Positions 53,494 to 62,579 of a DNA stretch of 64,000 bases are shown here, piece by piece; position 1 is the stretch's first letter; each line of letters begins with the position of its first letter. Source of the stretch: Flavivirga rizhaonensis. GTDB lineage: Bacteria > Bacteroidota > Bacteroidia > Flavobacteriales > Flavobacteriaceae. Below the pieces are notes generated by a model. It had not been told where the DNA came from and ran no database searches. It saw nothing but the letters and a program-made list of their open reading frames with translations. The position numbers and the translations under genes are program-made. The DNA lies in assembly GCF_004791695.1 (NCBI RefSeq), contig NZ_SRSO01000022.1, forward strand, positions 31,663-95,662, written 5' to 3'.

Positions 53494-55938
53494 ATGCAAT
53501 TTTCAATCAAAAAAATAGCTCCTCATGTATTAGTTTTAATAGGTTTTATAATACTTTCTTTGGCCTATTTTAGTCCTGTTTTAAAAGGAAAACAGATCTT
53601 TCAAAGCGATATCATGCACTATATAGGCATGAGCAAGCAGCAAAAAGATTTTAAAGCAGCTACAGGAGAGGAGACTTACTGGACTAATAGTGCTTTTGCC
53701 GGGATGCCTACTTATCAGTTGGGTGCAAGATATCCGCATAACTATATTAAAAAGCTAGATTCAGCACTCCGATTTTTACCACGACCAGCAGATTATCTGT
53801 TTTTATATCTATTAAGTTTTTATATATTATTACTAGTCTTAAAAGTTGATTTTAAATTAGCTGCACTTGGAGCTATTGCTTTTGGTTTTTCTACCTATTT
53901 AATAATCATTTTGGGTGTAGGACATAATAGTAAAGCACATGCTATTGCCTATATGCCCTTAGTTTTAAGCGGTATTTTACTTGTCTTTCAAAAAAAATAT
54001 ATTTCAGGGTTTTTACTAACCACCGTAGCCATGGGGTTAGAGCTAGTGGCTAACCATTTTCAAATGACTTATTATCTATTATTGCTAGTCATAGTTTTAG
54101 GTGTTGCGTATTTAATTGATGCCTATAGAAAAAAAATATTACCGCATTATTTTAAGTCGATAGGGGTTTTGGTTGCTGCTGTCGTGCTTTCTATAGCCTT
54201 AAATGCAACAGGAATATTGGCAACTCAAGAATATGTAAAAGAAAGTACGCGTGGTAAAAGCGAATTAACTATAAATCCTGATGGCTCCCCAAAACCAGTG
54301 ACTTCTGGGCTAGATAGAGATTATATTACCCACTATAGTTATGGTATTGTTGAGACTTTTAATCTTTTCATTCCAAGGTTTATGGGGGGAGGGAATTATG
54401 AAGATCTAGGTAAGGATTCAAACACATATGATGCGTTTAGAAAGTTAGGAGCCAGCCCAATACAAGCACTAGAAGAATCGAAACACGTACCAACATATTG
54501 GGGTGGTCAACCAGGTGTTGAAGCTCCTGCATATGTTGGAGCAATTATTTTGTTTTTATCCGTTTTTGCATTATTTCTTGTAAAAGGACGATTAAAATGG
54601 TGGCTTGTTGGAGGCGTTTTATTGTCCCTATTGTTGTCTTATGGAAAGAATTTAGGGTTTTTAACGAACTTCTTTATTGATTATGTGCCACTTTATAACA
54701 AATTTAGAGCAGTTAGTTCTATTCAAGTGATTTTAGAGTTATGCATTCCAGTATTGGCAATTTTTGGATTGGTAAGATTGTTTAATGACTTTGAAAAGAA
54801 AGAAGATAAATTAAAAGCACTAAAGTTTGCAACTATCATCACAGGAGGTATTGCTTTACTGTTTTTGTTGTTTAAATCAACATTATTTGATTTTGTTGGC
54901 GCTAGAGATGGACAGTATATACAAGCTTATGGTCAAGACTTTGTAAGAGCTATAAAAGAAGATAGAAAAGCTATTTTTACCCAAGATACTTTGCGAACCC
55001 TAGTTTTAGTGCTATTATCTGCTGGAGTTATTTTTATGTTTTTGCGGGATAAATTGAAAGAAAAATGGGTAATAGCAGTGTTTTTTGTATTTGTTCTTTT
55101 TGATTTAATTGGAGTTAATAGGCGTTATGTTAATAATGATGATTTTGTTTCATCTATTCATGTAAACAAACCATTTCAGGCTAATGAAGTGGATAAGCAG
55201 ATTTTAAAAGATAAGTCACATTTCAGGGTGTTTGATATAGTGTCAATCTCTTCAACCCCTACAAAAGCTTCTTATTTCCACAATTCGCTTAACGGCTATA
55301 ACGCAGCAGAATTAAAGCGTTATAGAGAAGTTTTTGATTTTTATGTCCTGAGAAATAATATCAATGTCCTTAATATGCTTAATACGAAGTATATTATAGC
55401 GCAAGATGAAAAAGAAGGTTTGTTTTCTTACAAGAATGATAATGCCAATGGTAACGCTTGGTTTGTGCAAAACTTAGAAAAAGTTGAATCTGCAAACGAA
55501 GAAATAAAACAATTAGATAGTTTGCCCAATAAAATCAAGGCTATTTATTCATCACATAAAGCTTTAGAAAAACTAAAAAATTTAAAAACAAATTATGTAG
55601 TTGATTCATTAGTATCTATTGATTTAGTTGAAGTAAAGCCAAATTATTTAAAGTACAAGTCTAAAAATACAAACGAAGGTTTTGCGGTCTTTTCTGAGGT
55701 GTATTATGGCAACGGATGGAAAATTTTTGTAGATGGAGAAGAGCGTTCGCATATACGTGTTAATTATACATTGCGCGGTATGCCGCTACCAGCAGGTAAT
55801 CATACAATAGAATTTAAGTTTGACCCAGAGGTTGTTAAAACTGGTAGTAATATTGCTTTAGCAAGTTCTGTTTTATTTGGAATATTGTTACTCGGAGGTT
55901 TGTTCTATGAATTCAAAAAAAATGACCTCTCAAAGTGA
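53494..55938 (+). CDS. YfhO-family membrane protein
   Basis: The 814-residue protein has about twelve membrane spans in the first 560 residues, with the periplasmic loop IFQSDIMHYIGMSKQQKDFKAATGEETYWTNSAFAGMPTYQLGARYPHN typical of YfhO. A soluble C-terminal part follows (FAVFSEVYYGNGWKIFVDGEERSHIRVNYTLRGMPLPAGNHTIEFKF) and a last span. YfhO proteins are GT-C-type glycosyltransferase-like membrane proteins linked to glycosylation of teichoic acids in Firmicutes; the substrate in Bacteroidota is unclear. It is followed by a glycosyltransferase and a flippase, so a glycan role fits. Confidence 0.85.
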   Translation: MQFSIKKIAPHVLVLIGFIILSLAYFSPVLKGKQIFQSDIMHYIGMSKQQKDFKAATGEETYWTNSAFAGMPTYQLGARYPHNYIKKLDSALRFLPRPADYLFLYLLSFYILLLVLKVDFKLAALGAIAFGFSTYLIIILGVGHNSKAHAIAYMPLVLSGILLVFQKKYISGFLLTTVAMGLELVANHFQMTYYLLLLVIVLGVAYLIDAYRKKILPHYFKSIGVLVAAVVLSIALNATGILATQEYVKESTRGKSELTINPDGSPKPVTSGLDRDYITHYSYGIVETFNLFIPRFMGGGNYEDLGKDSNTYDAFRKLGASPIQALEESKHVPTYWGGQPGVEAPAYVGAIILFLSVFALFLVKGRLKWWLVGGVLLSLLLSYGKNLGFLTNFFIDYVPLYNKFRAVSSIQVILELCIPVLAIFGLVRLFNDFEKKEDKLKALKFATIITGGIALLFLLFKSTLFDFVGARDGQYIQAYGQDFVRAIKEDRKAIFTQDTLRTLVLVLLSAGVIFMFLRDKLKEKWVIAVFFVFVLFDLIGVNRRYVNNDDFVSSIHVNKPFQANEVDKQILKDKSHFRVFDIVSISSTPTKASYFHNSLNGYNAAELKRYREVFDFYVLRNNINVLNMLNTKYIIAQDEKEGLFSYKNDNANGNAWFVQNLEKVESANEEIKQLDSLPNKIKAIYSSHKALEKLKNLKTNYVVDSLVSIDLVEVKPNYLKYKSKNTNEGFAVFSEVYYGNGWKIFVDGEERSHIRVNYTLRGMPLPAGNHTIEFKFDPEVVKTGSNIALASSVLFGILLLGGLFYEFKKNDLSK

Positions 55939-55941
55939 TAC

Positions 55942-55979
55942 TCTCCCTTTGGGAGAGATGTCCGTAGGACAGAGAGGGC
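55942..55979. repeat. Dispersed repeat inside the start of a glycosyltransferase gene
   Basis: The palindromic unit ctctccctttgggagag followed by atgtccgtaggacagagaggg is a common flavobacterial intergenic repeat. Here it is in frame and encodes the N-terminal residues (LPLGEMSVGQRG) of the following glycosyltransferase. Confidence 0.7.
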
Positions 55980-57259
55980 TTAAAAAAGTACTCATAATCA
56001 CTTATTATTGGCCGCCAGCTGGAGGACCTGGGGTGCAACGTTGGCTGAAATTCGTTAAGTACTTACCGGAATTCGATATCGATCCAATCGTTTATATTCC
56101 AGAAAACCCTAATTATCCTCTGGTAGATGAGAGTTTAGTTTCTGAAATTTCAAATGATATTACAATATTAAAGCAGCCCATAAAAGAGCCGTATAAATTA
56201 GCTGGACTTTTTTCAAAAAAATCGTCAAAAACGATAAGTAAAGGAATTATTTCAGATAATAAAAAGCAAAGTTTTATTGAAAAGGTGATGCTTTATATAA
56301 GAGGGAATTTCTTTATACCTGATGCACGGATTGGTTGGGTAAAGCCTTCAGTAGCCTATCTTTCTCAATATATTTCAGAAAATAATGTAGATGCCATCAT
56401 AACGACTGGACCTCCTCATAGTTTGCACCTTATAGGCTTGCAATTAAAGGAAAGGTTAGGGGTGAGGTGGTTGGCCGATTTTAGAGACCCTTGGACGACT
56501 ATTGGTTACCATAAACAGTTAAAATTAACTAGATCCTCTAAAAAAAAACATATCGCTTTAGAAAAGCAGGTTTTAAATACTGCTGATCAAATAATTGTAA
56601 CAAGTTTTACAACTAAAAAAGAGTTTCAGCAAATAACAAATCGCCCTATTGAGGTTATTACGAATGGATATGATTATGAAGTGACTCGTGCTTTTGATCT
56701 GGATGTTAAATTTTCAATAGCACATATAGGATCTTTATTGTCAAAACGAAATCCAGATGTTTTGTGGAAAGTGTTAAGCGATCTTAGAAAAGAAAACAAT
56801 GACTTTTTAAAAGATTTTCAGCTTAATTTCATTGGTGCCGTTAGCGAAGAGGTGTTAAAAACTATAAAAGAATATGGTTTAAGTGATTGTGTATATGAAT
56901 TAGGGTATATTTCACACAAAGAAGCTATTATGTTTCAAAAAAAATCACAAGTATTGTTGTTGGTGGAAATAGATTCAGAAGAAACCAAATGCATTATTCC
57001 TGGAAAGCTATTTGAATATATGGTTTCAAATAGACCTATTATTGCCATAGGGCCTAAGGCTTCAGATGTTGAGAAGATTATTAAGGAAACAAACACAGGC
57101 ACTTACTTTAATTATGATGATTATGAATCGCTAAAAACGACTATATTAGAATATTATAAAGCGTTTAAGGGCAAAAATTTACAATCATATCCAATTGGCT
57201 TACAAAAATATAGTAGAAAACAATTAACTCAGCAATTAGCAACGTTAATTAAAAAGTGA
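55958..57259 (+). CDS. GT4-type glycosyltransferase whose N-terminus is supplied by a repeat
   Basis: From ATG 55958 the protein has 433 residues and starts MSVGQRGLKKVLIITYYWPPAGGPGVQRWLKFVKYL. In-frame ATGs at 55907, 55922 and 55877 would overlap the YfhO gene. The GT-B fold shows in ITYYWPPAGGPGVQRWLKF and DAIITTGPPHSLHLIGLQLK, then in WLADFRDPWT and EVITNGYD, and finally in AHIGSLLSKRNPD and PGKLFEYMVSNRPIIAIGP. Family 4 enzymes add one sugar to a lipid-linked glycan. The gene is followed by the flippase after 31 bases. Confidence 0.85.
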   Translation: MSVGQRGLKKVLIITYYWPPAGGPGVQRWLKFVKYLPEFDIDPIVYIPENPNYPLVDESLVSEISNDITILKQPIKEPYKLAGLFSKKSSKTISKGIISDNKKQSFIEKVMLYIRGNFFIPDARIGWVKPSVAYLSQYISENNVDAIITTGPPHSLHLIGLQLKERLGVRWLADFRDPWTTIGYHKQLKLTRSSKKKHIALEKQVLNTADQIIVTSFTTKKEFQQITNRPIEVITNGYDYEVTRAFDLDVKFSIAHIGSLLSKRNPDVLWKVLSDLRKENNDFLKDFQLNFIGAVSEEVLKTIKEYGLSDCVYELGYISHKEAIMFQKKSQVLLLVEIDSEETKCIIPGKLFEYMVSNRPIIAIGPKASDVEKIIKETNTGTYFNYDDYESLKTTILEYYKAFKGKNLQSYPIGLQKYSRKQLTQQLATLIKK

Positions 57260-57290
57260 TAATGAAAAGCATAATAAATAGTTTAAGTTA

Positions 57291-58748
57291 ATGGGAATAA
57301 TTGCTTCACAATCTTTTAAAAATGTCCTTTCAACTTATTTGGGCTTTTTTATAGGAGCTATTAATACCTTGTTTCTTTATACGGAATTCCTTAGTGATGA
57401 ATATTATGGAATGGTAGGATATATGCTGTCTTTGGCTTATGTTATCATGCCTTTAATGGCTTTTGGAGTACACAATACATTGGTGAAGTTTTATTCATCT
57501 TTTAAAACACGTGTGTCCTTAAATAGCTTTTTGACACTTATGCTGTTTTTGCCATTTATAATTACTATTCCTTTAAGTTTTTTCAACTACATATGTTATG
57601 ATGTAATCGGCAGTTTTTTATCTCAAAAAAATGTTATTATTAAAGGCTATTTATGGCATATTATAATAATCGCTCTTGCGTTGGCTTATTTTGAAGTGTT
57701 TTTTGCATGGGCTAAAGTGCAGATGCAAACAGTATTTGGGAACTTTATGAAAGAAGTTTTTCATCGAGTAGGAACTATGATATTGCTGTTTTTTTTACAT
57801 TTCAAAGTAGTTAATGTAGAGCAATTTATGATAGGCTTGGTTGGTGTCTATGTCTTAAGAATGCTTGTTATGAACGTGTACGCATTTAGTATCAAGCCTC
57901 CCGTGATCATATTTAAACGTGTAAATGGCCTCAAAAATATTTTGAAATATTCTTTTTTAATAATTATTGCCGGATCTGTTGCTACCATTCTTTTAGATGT
58001 TGATAAAGTCATGTTGGGGCATTATGTTGAAATTAAGGAAATTGCATATTATAATGTAGCTATATTTATAGCTACGGTTATAGCTGTGCCACAGTTGTCT
58101 ATGCATCAAATACTATTGCCTTTATCGGCTAAGTATTTAAATGAAAAAAAAATGGATGAACTTGAGGATTTGTATAGAAAAAGCTCATTAAATTTATTTA
58201 TAATTAGCGGGTTTATATTTCTCTTGATAGTACTGAATATTAATCAGTTGTACTATATAATTCCAAAAGAATTTGGGGGCGGGCTTTTTGTTGTACTAAT
58301 AATTAGTGTAACTAAATTGTATGATGCTTTTTTGGGGAGTAATAACGCTATTTTATTTAATAGTGATTACTACAGAGTCGTGTTATTCTTGGGAGTAGCT
58401 CTGGTTATTTTAATGATTGTTTTAAATATAATATTCATTCCTTTATTTGGTATAAATGGAGCAGCTCTGGCTACTTCTATAGCTGTTTTTGCCTATGACT
58501 CAATCAAGCTGCTTTTTGTTTATCAGAAATTTAAAATCCACCCATTTACAAAAGACATATTTCGAATAGCTATTTTAATAACTTTGAGTGTTTTTCTGTT
58601 TTATTTTTGGGAATTCCCTTTTGGCCCTATCATTAACATAGCTTTAAAATCTACTTTAATTACGGGATTATATCTATTTGTAATTTATAGGTTTAAATTT
58701 TCTGAAGATATTTCGAATCAGATTGAACGTTATTTGAAGATTAAATAA
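57291..58748 (+). CDS. Polysaccharide flippase (Wzx-like/MATE-type)
   Basis: The 485-residue protein has about fourteen membrane spans in the repeated pattern of oligosaccharide flippases, e.g. GAINTLFLYTEFLSDEYYGMVGYMLSLAYVIMPLMAFGVHNTLVKFYSSF at the N-terminus and NGAALATSIAVFAYDSIKLLFVYQKF near the end. It would move lipid-linked glycan units across the inner membrane, fitting the preceding YfhO and glycosyltransferase genes. Start at ATG 57291. Confidence 0.85.
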   Translation: MGIIASQSFKNVLSTYLGFFIGAINTLFLYTEFLSDEYYGMVGYMLSLAYVIMPLMAFGVHNTLVKFYSSFKTRVSLNSFLTLMLFLPFIITIPLSFFNYICYDVIGSFLSQKNVIIKGYLWHIIIIALALAYFEVFFAWAKVQMQTVFGNFMKEVFHRVGTMILLFFLHFKVVNVEQFMIGLVGVYVLRMLVMNVYAFSIKPPVIIFKRVNGLKNILKYSFLIIIAGSVATILLDVDKVMLGHYVEIKEIAYYNVAIFIATVIAVPQLSMHQILLPLSAKYLNEKKMDELEDLYRKSSLNLFIISGFIFLLIVLNINQLYYIIPKEFGGGLFVVLIISVTKLYDAFLGSNNAILFNSDYYRVVLFLGVALVILMIVLNIIFIPLFGINGAALATSIAVFAYDSIKLLFVYQKFKIHPFTKDIFRIAILITLSVFLFYFWEFPFGPIINIALKSTLITGLYLFVIYRFKFSEDISNQIERYLKIK

Positions 58749-58770
58749 ATATTCCAGTGCAAACAGAAAA

Positions 58771-58807
58771 CCCTACGATGTCGCTTTGAGGCAAACATAT
58801 CGTAGGG
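58771..58807. terminator. Bidirectional terminator between convergent genes
   Basis: CCCTACGATG ... CATATCGTAGGG hairpin with A and T runs, between the flippase and the Asn/Arg-rich secreted protein. Confidence 0.75.
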
Positions 58808-58833
58808 CTTTCCAAACTAACCAACCAAAATTG

Positions 58834-60105
58834 TTATGATCGTCTTCTACTAGTCGATCTTGTATTGTTATTACTAGATTTACTTCTACTCTGGGTAACT
58901 CTTGGCCTGTTACTTTCAGAAAATCTATTAACGCTTTTTCGTTGCGTTACTCTAGATTTGTTTTGAGTAGTGCGTTGTGTCGCTACTCGTTTTGTATTAG
59001 TATTATTGTTTCTGTTATATGTACGTGTATTTTGTGTTCTTGGTTTTTGAGTAACGATATTTTTTCGTTGACTCGTTACCTTATTTATTCTTATGCTATT
59101 AGTTCTAGGCTTAACTATTCTATTAACGCTTTCTCTGGTTCTTTTAGTGTTATTATTGTTTTGCGCAAAATCTCTAGTACTTCTGGTGTTATTATTACGT
59201 CTTATTGTATTGTTTCTAGTCGTAACCGAGCTACCTTTAGTGTTTCTGTTTATGCTGGAGTTACTACGTCTGGTTGTAGTATTTCTATTTCCTGTTGAAT
59301 AATTTCTTCCTGAATTTCTATTAATAGTACTATTACGTCTTGTATTGTTTGTTTGTGCAACACTTCTTCTGGTGTTAGCACTTCTGTTAATACGAGTTAC
59401 ATTTCTGGTACTTCTGTTTACAGTAGCATATTTTCTATTTCTTGTTATAACATGACCACGTCTGCTCGCAATAGCTGTTCTTGGTCTGTAATTATTATAA
59501 AAAGGTCTGTTATAAGTATAGCGCACTGGGCTGTAATAACGTCTGTAAGGCCTGTTGTAAACAACACAGTAATCATAAGACGGAATACTATAATAACGGT
59601 GCCATGGTCTGTAAACATAACTTCTGTTATATGTATTTATAAAACCTGAGCAGTGTGAGAAACGATTGTATCGGTTGTAATGCACATATAATCCACCTAC
59701 ACGATTTACATATCCAAAGTTATTATAATAAATATTTACGTTTCCTACTTGACTAACACGTCCGTAATAATCATAATAAATAGGCGTGTTTTCTATCTGG
59801 ATAATAGCACCAAATTCATCATATTGAACATAGGCATTATAGTCATATCCAGAATTAAAGCTGAAGTTTATATTAGGAGTCCCTATTGAAACATTTACAT
59901 TAGAACCAGAATAGCTTTGTATGTTAAAATCAAACTGACCATCACGGAACACAGAAAACTCAATACCGTTCTCTACAAATATGAAAGAGTTTCCATAACC
60001 TCTGTTGTAAATAGATGTTGTATTTGCGTCTGTATTGGTTGTGATTGCGTTAACAGTGAATCCTGTAAGGATTAAACTCGCTATTAAGAATATAAACTTT
60101 TTCAT
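58834..60105 (-). CDS. Secreted Arg/Asn/Thr/Ser-rich low-complexity protein
   Basis: The 423-residue protein has a signal peptide (MKKFIFLIASLILTGFTVNA). Then a domain of about 150 residues opens with NSFIFVENGIEFSVFRDGQFDFN, followed by tyrosine/asparagine-rich IYYDYYGRVSQVGNVNIYYNNFGYVNRVGGLYVHYNRY. From about residue 190 on is a strongly basic region rich in R, N, T, S, with short repeats (RNSTINRNSGRNYSTGNRNTTT... RTQNTRTYNRNNNTNTKR). The FVExGIEFxxFxDGxFDFN motif is shared with the gene at 61285. A sigma-54-type promoter precedes it. Possibly a surface adhesive or DNA/polysaccharide-binding protein; that is a guess from charge. Confidence 0.65.
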   Translation of the reverse strand: MKKFIFLIASLILTGFTVNAITTNTDANTTSIYNRGYGNSFIFVENGIEFSVFRDGQFDFNIQSYSGSNVNVSIGTPNINFSFNSGYDYNAYVQYDEFGAIIQIENTPIYYDYYGRVSQVGNVNIYYNNFGYVNRVGGLYVHYNRYNRFSHCSGFINTYNRSYVYRPWHRYYSIPSYDYCVVYNRPYRRYYSPVRYTYNRPFYNNYRPRTAIASRRGHVITRNRKYATVNRSTRNVTRINRSANTRRSVAQTNNTRRNSTINRNSGRNYSTGNRNTTTRRSNSSINRNTKGSSVTTRNNTIRRNNNTRSTRDFAQNNNNTKRTRESVNRIVKPRTNSIRINKVTSQRKNIVTQKPRTQNTRTYNRNNNTNTKRVATQRTTQNKSRVTQRKSVNRFSESNRPRVTQSRSKSSNNNTRSTSRRRS

Positions 60106-60143
60106 AATAATTTGTTTTAATGGATGAATACGTTTTGTTAATT

Positions 60144-60158
60144 ACAAACAGCGTGCCA
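60144..60158 (-). promoter_or_regulatory. Sigma-54 (RpoN) promoter
   Basis: On the minus strand TGGCACGCTGTTTGT, i.e. TGGCACG-N4-TTG with GG at -24 and a -12 TTGT close to TTGC. It points at the gene starting at 60105, leaving a leader of about 30 bases. The second copy is at 62580-62594. Confidence 0.7.
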
Positions 60159-60344
60159 AAAAAAGCTATTTATATTTTTATGCTTTTTTAGAAAAAGAGA
60201 TTTTGATTTGATTAATTTGTAGGATAATATTTGTTTTAACTGTAGGTTTTTTTGTTTTTATCGATGAAATGTATTATTATTGCGTTGTAATACATAAGTA
60301 TGTTACTTAATTTATTTTTTACTAACCAAATAAAACCCCAAATT

Positions 60345-61193
60345 ATGAACAAAAATTATTTTTTAGCCACAATTTTAATTTTGCAAATTAGTTTTATTAA
60401 TGCGCAAAGTGAACTGGTTTATTGGACTGGTCAAAACACGTCAACTAACTCCTATCCACAATCTGGATCAGGTTTATCATCCGAAATAACTTCAGCGGAT
60501 CAGAACTACAATGGACTAAATACTTATGCTGATAATAGAAATGTATGGAATAATCCAAGTTCGTCTGCAAGCGTGGACCCAGGAACTACTCCGTACCTTT
60601 CGTATGAGTTAAATACAAACACGAGCCTTCAATTTGATAGGTTTGTAGTTCATGGAGCTGCACCAACCACAGCAGGAATTAAGATGCAGTTACGTTGGAG
60701 TATAGATAATTATGCGTCTTCTTTAGGAGACTTCACTCCAGGTAGTTCGAGTTATAATTTAACATCTGTAGATATTTCTTCTACCAGTATTGTTCCGTCG
60801 GGAACTGTGGAATTTAGAATTTATTATTATGCCGTAAGTGGTAATGTATTTCACTCTGGCACTGGACCATATAGCACTACAGATGCTACCCCTTCGTCTT
60901 ATACATCTTATGGAAGGTGTTTTAGTGTGTGGGGAAGTCAATCAGTGCTTAGTAATGGTCACGTGGAAAATAAATTAAGTCCAAAGATATATCCTAACCC
61001 ATCCAGTAATTATATTAAGATTACAGGAAATAAAGCTTATGGAGATTATAGCATCTATAGTACTATTGGAACAAAAGTTAAAGAAGGAAGTATTAAAAAT
61101 AATGAAGAAGAAATTGATATAGATTTATTAGACAAAGGATTGTATTTAATTCAGTTTAATAAAGGGATTACTTTGAAGTTTTTAAAACAATAA
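60345..61193 (+). CDS. Secreted beta-rich protein with type IX sorting domain
   Basis: With the start at ATG 60345 (MNKNYFLATILILQISFINAQ) the protein has 282 residues; an ATG at 60300 adds 15 without sense. After the signal comes a beta-rich domain (about 20-200: SELVYWTGQNTSTNSYPQSG... SYELNTNTSLQFDRFVVHGAAPTTAGIKMQLRWSIDNY) like secreted adhesive or structural proteins, then the sorting domain ENKLSPKIYPNPSSNYIKITGNKAYGDYSIYSTIGTKVKEGSIKN... LDKGLYLIQF. Function unknown; it is flanked by a strong terminator. Confidence 0.75.
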   Translation: MNKNYFLATILILQISFINAQSELVYWTGQNTSTNSYPQSGSGLSSEITSADQNYNGLNTYADNRNVWNNPSSSASVDPGTTPYLSYELNTNTSLQFDRFVVHGAAPTTAGIKMQLRWSIDNYASSLGDFTPGSSSYNLTSVDISSTSIVPSGTVEFRIYYYAVSGNVFHSGTGPYSTTDATPSSYTSYGRCFSVWGSQSVLSNGHVENKLSPKIYPNPSSNYIKITGNKAYGDYSIYSTIGTKVKEGSIKNNEEEIDIDLLDKGLYLIQFNKGITLKFLKQ

Positions 61194-61223
61194 ATGAAAA
61201 GTTAAACCCGTCTTAATAATTAA

Positions 61224-61264
61224 AAACCCCGAGACTATAAGTTTTACTTATAGTCTCGGGGTTT
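61224..61264. terminator. Bidirectional terminator, perfect 19-bp stem
   Basis: 61224-61242 and 61246-61264 are exact reverse complements (AAACCCCGAGACTATAAGT) with a TTT loop, between two convergent genes. Confidence 0.92.
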
Positions 61265-61284
61265 ACTTTTTTGCTGTTTATCTA

Positions 61285-61983
61285 TTAAACATTTCTTCGA
61301 TGCTTTTTTATTTTACCATTTTGTTTAAAATAGTAATAGTTATCGTCGTTATCATAAATATCATCATCCCAATCATCGTCATGGTCATCATGATGGCTAT
61401 CTCTATTTCCAAACGAATGTTCTACAGAACAAGATTGTGTCCCACAATCACTATATCTTTTTACTTGTCCCCATGTATTTAAAATGCCTCCCAAGTCATT
61501 ATAACGAACACTTAATCCGCCGACCTGTTTTAGTTTTCCATGTCTATAACTATAATTCATATAGATAGAACCTGCTCGTTTAATTTTTCCGTATCTGTCG
61601 TAATTTAAATACACATTACCAATACGTCTTACTTTACCATCTTTGCCATGCGAAATAGAAATACCTCTACTGTAACGATTAGGGCTATACTTATATCTTT
61701 TTTTCCTGGTGTCATAGGTTACATTTACTGAGCTTCTTCTGGAATTTCCTTTGTAATATGAATTATCATAATAATCATTATACGCATCAGTATTAAAATC
61801 AAAGCTTCCATCAGGAAAAATTAAAAATTCAATGCCCCGTTCTACAAACATAATAGGTTGTGCATAACGATAACGTTTGGTTATATCTAAATTATTTTCA
61901 GCTTTTTGGTGGTTTAGTTCTGTTGCGGATACAGTTGTTAATCCTATTAACAAACCTGCATATAATAGTACTAATCTTTTCAT
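61285..61983 (-). CDS. Secreted protein, paralogue of the Asn/Arg-rich protein
   Basis: The 232-residue protein has a signal peptide (MKRLVLLYAGLLIGLTTVSA). The core PIMFVERGIEFLIFPDGSFDFNTDAYNDYY matches the corresponding segment of the gene at 58834, followed by Tyr/Arg-rich repeats built on GNVYLNYDRYGKIKRAGSIYMNYSYRHGKLKQVGGLSVRYND. The last 50 residues are His/Asp-rich (HHDDHDDDWDDDIYDNDD) and could bind divalent metal. It is the second gene of an operon with the 148-residue gene (84-base gap that carries a copy of the 33-base leader). Function unknown. Confidence 0.65.
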   Translation of the reverse strand: MKRLVLLYAGLLIGLTTVSATELNHQKAENNLDITKRYRYAQPIMFVERGIEFLIFPDGSFDFNTDAYNDYYDNSYYKGNSRRSSVNVTYDTRKKRYKYSPNRYSRGISISHGKDGKVRRIGNVYLNYDRYGKIKRAGSIYMNYSYRHGKLKQVGGLSVRYNDLGGILNTWGQVKRYSDCGTQSCSVEHSFGNRDSHHDDHDDDWDDDIYDNDDNYYYFKQNGKIKKHRRNV

Positions 61984-62033
61984 AATTATAGGATTAATTA
62001 TTTTGCCTACTCTTTAGCTTTTCGGCTTACGCT
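61984..62033 (-). promoter_or_regulatory. Duplicated leader sequence, copy 1
   Basis: 62001-62033 is identical to 62531-62563 (33 bases, ttttgcctac...gcttacgct). The stretch down to the start codon is also similar (about 52 bases in all with the cat codon). On the RNA a GCC/GGC and an AGC/GCT pairing can be drawn. Confidence 0.75.
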
Positions 62034-62067
62034 ATAGTTCAATGGTTGTATTATTTAGTAAATACTG

Positions 62068-62514
62068 TTAATTATATTCATCGTAAGTATGAATAGATTT
62101 CATTATGTCTTCATAAAACAATACAGCAGAAACTAAATTTCTTGTATCTGAATAAGGTAAAATCACTTTTTGAAACTCAATGGTGTTTTCTACATAATTA
62201 GCGGTGTTTTCAATTTGATTGTCGAGTGCTTTTCTGTTGTCATTACTATTTGGAATACCTAAAGTAGACATAGTAACACCAGGTTTTGTAGCAAAAGCTA
62301 TATAGGGTAATATATTGGCTAGAACTTCAATTCTTTCTACATATAAGTCTAATAATTGCCCTTTTTGCATGCGTCTTAGTTCTTCGCCATCGTGATACTT
62401 TTTGATGCCTATTTTACTGCTTATGATACTTTTTGGGGTCGTCTTTTTTTGTGCAAAACTAGAGGCTGCAATTAAAAAAAAGGAAATACTTAATAGGGTA
62501 ATTTTTATTTTCAT
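62068..62514 (-). CDS. Small secreted protein of unknown function
   Basis: A 148-residue protein with signal peptide (MKIKITLLSISFFLIAASSFAQ). The rest is helical and polar (GEELRRMQKGQLLDLYVERIEVLANILPYIAFATKPGVTMSTLGIPNSNDNRKALDNQIENTANYVENTIEFQKVI), a likely helical bundle. It is the first gene of the operon with the paralogue at 61285, and its leader has a sigma-54 promoter. No family recognised. Confidence 0.6.
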   Translation of the reverse strand: MKIKITLLSISFFLIAASSFAQKKTTPKSIISSKIGIKKYHDGEELRRMQKGQLLDLYVERIEVLANILPYIAFATKPGVTMSTLGIPNSNDNRKALDNQIENTANYVENTIEFQKVILPYSDTRNLVSAVLFYEDIMKSIHTYDEYN

Positions 62515-62563
62515 GATTATGGGGTTAATTTTTTGCCTACTCTTTAGCTTTTCGGCTTACGCT
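62515..62563 (-). promoter_or_regulatory. Duplicated leader sequence, copy 2
   Basis: See copy 1 at 61984-62033; identical over 62531-62563. This copy lies between the sigma-54 promoter (62580-62594) and the ATG at 62514, so it is in the transcript leader. Confidence 0.75.
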
Positions 62564-62579
62564 GTTTGTTTAGTAGCTT

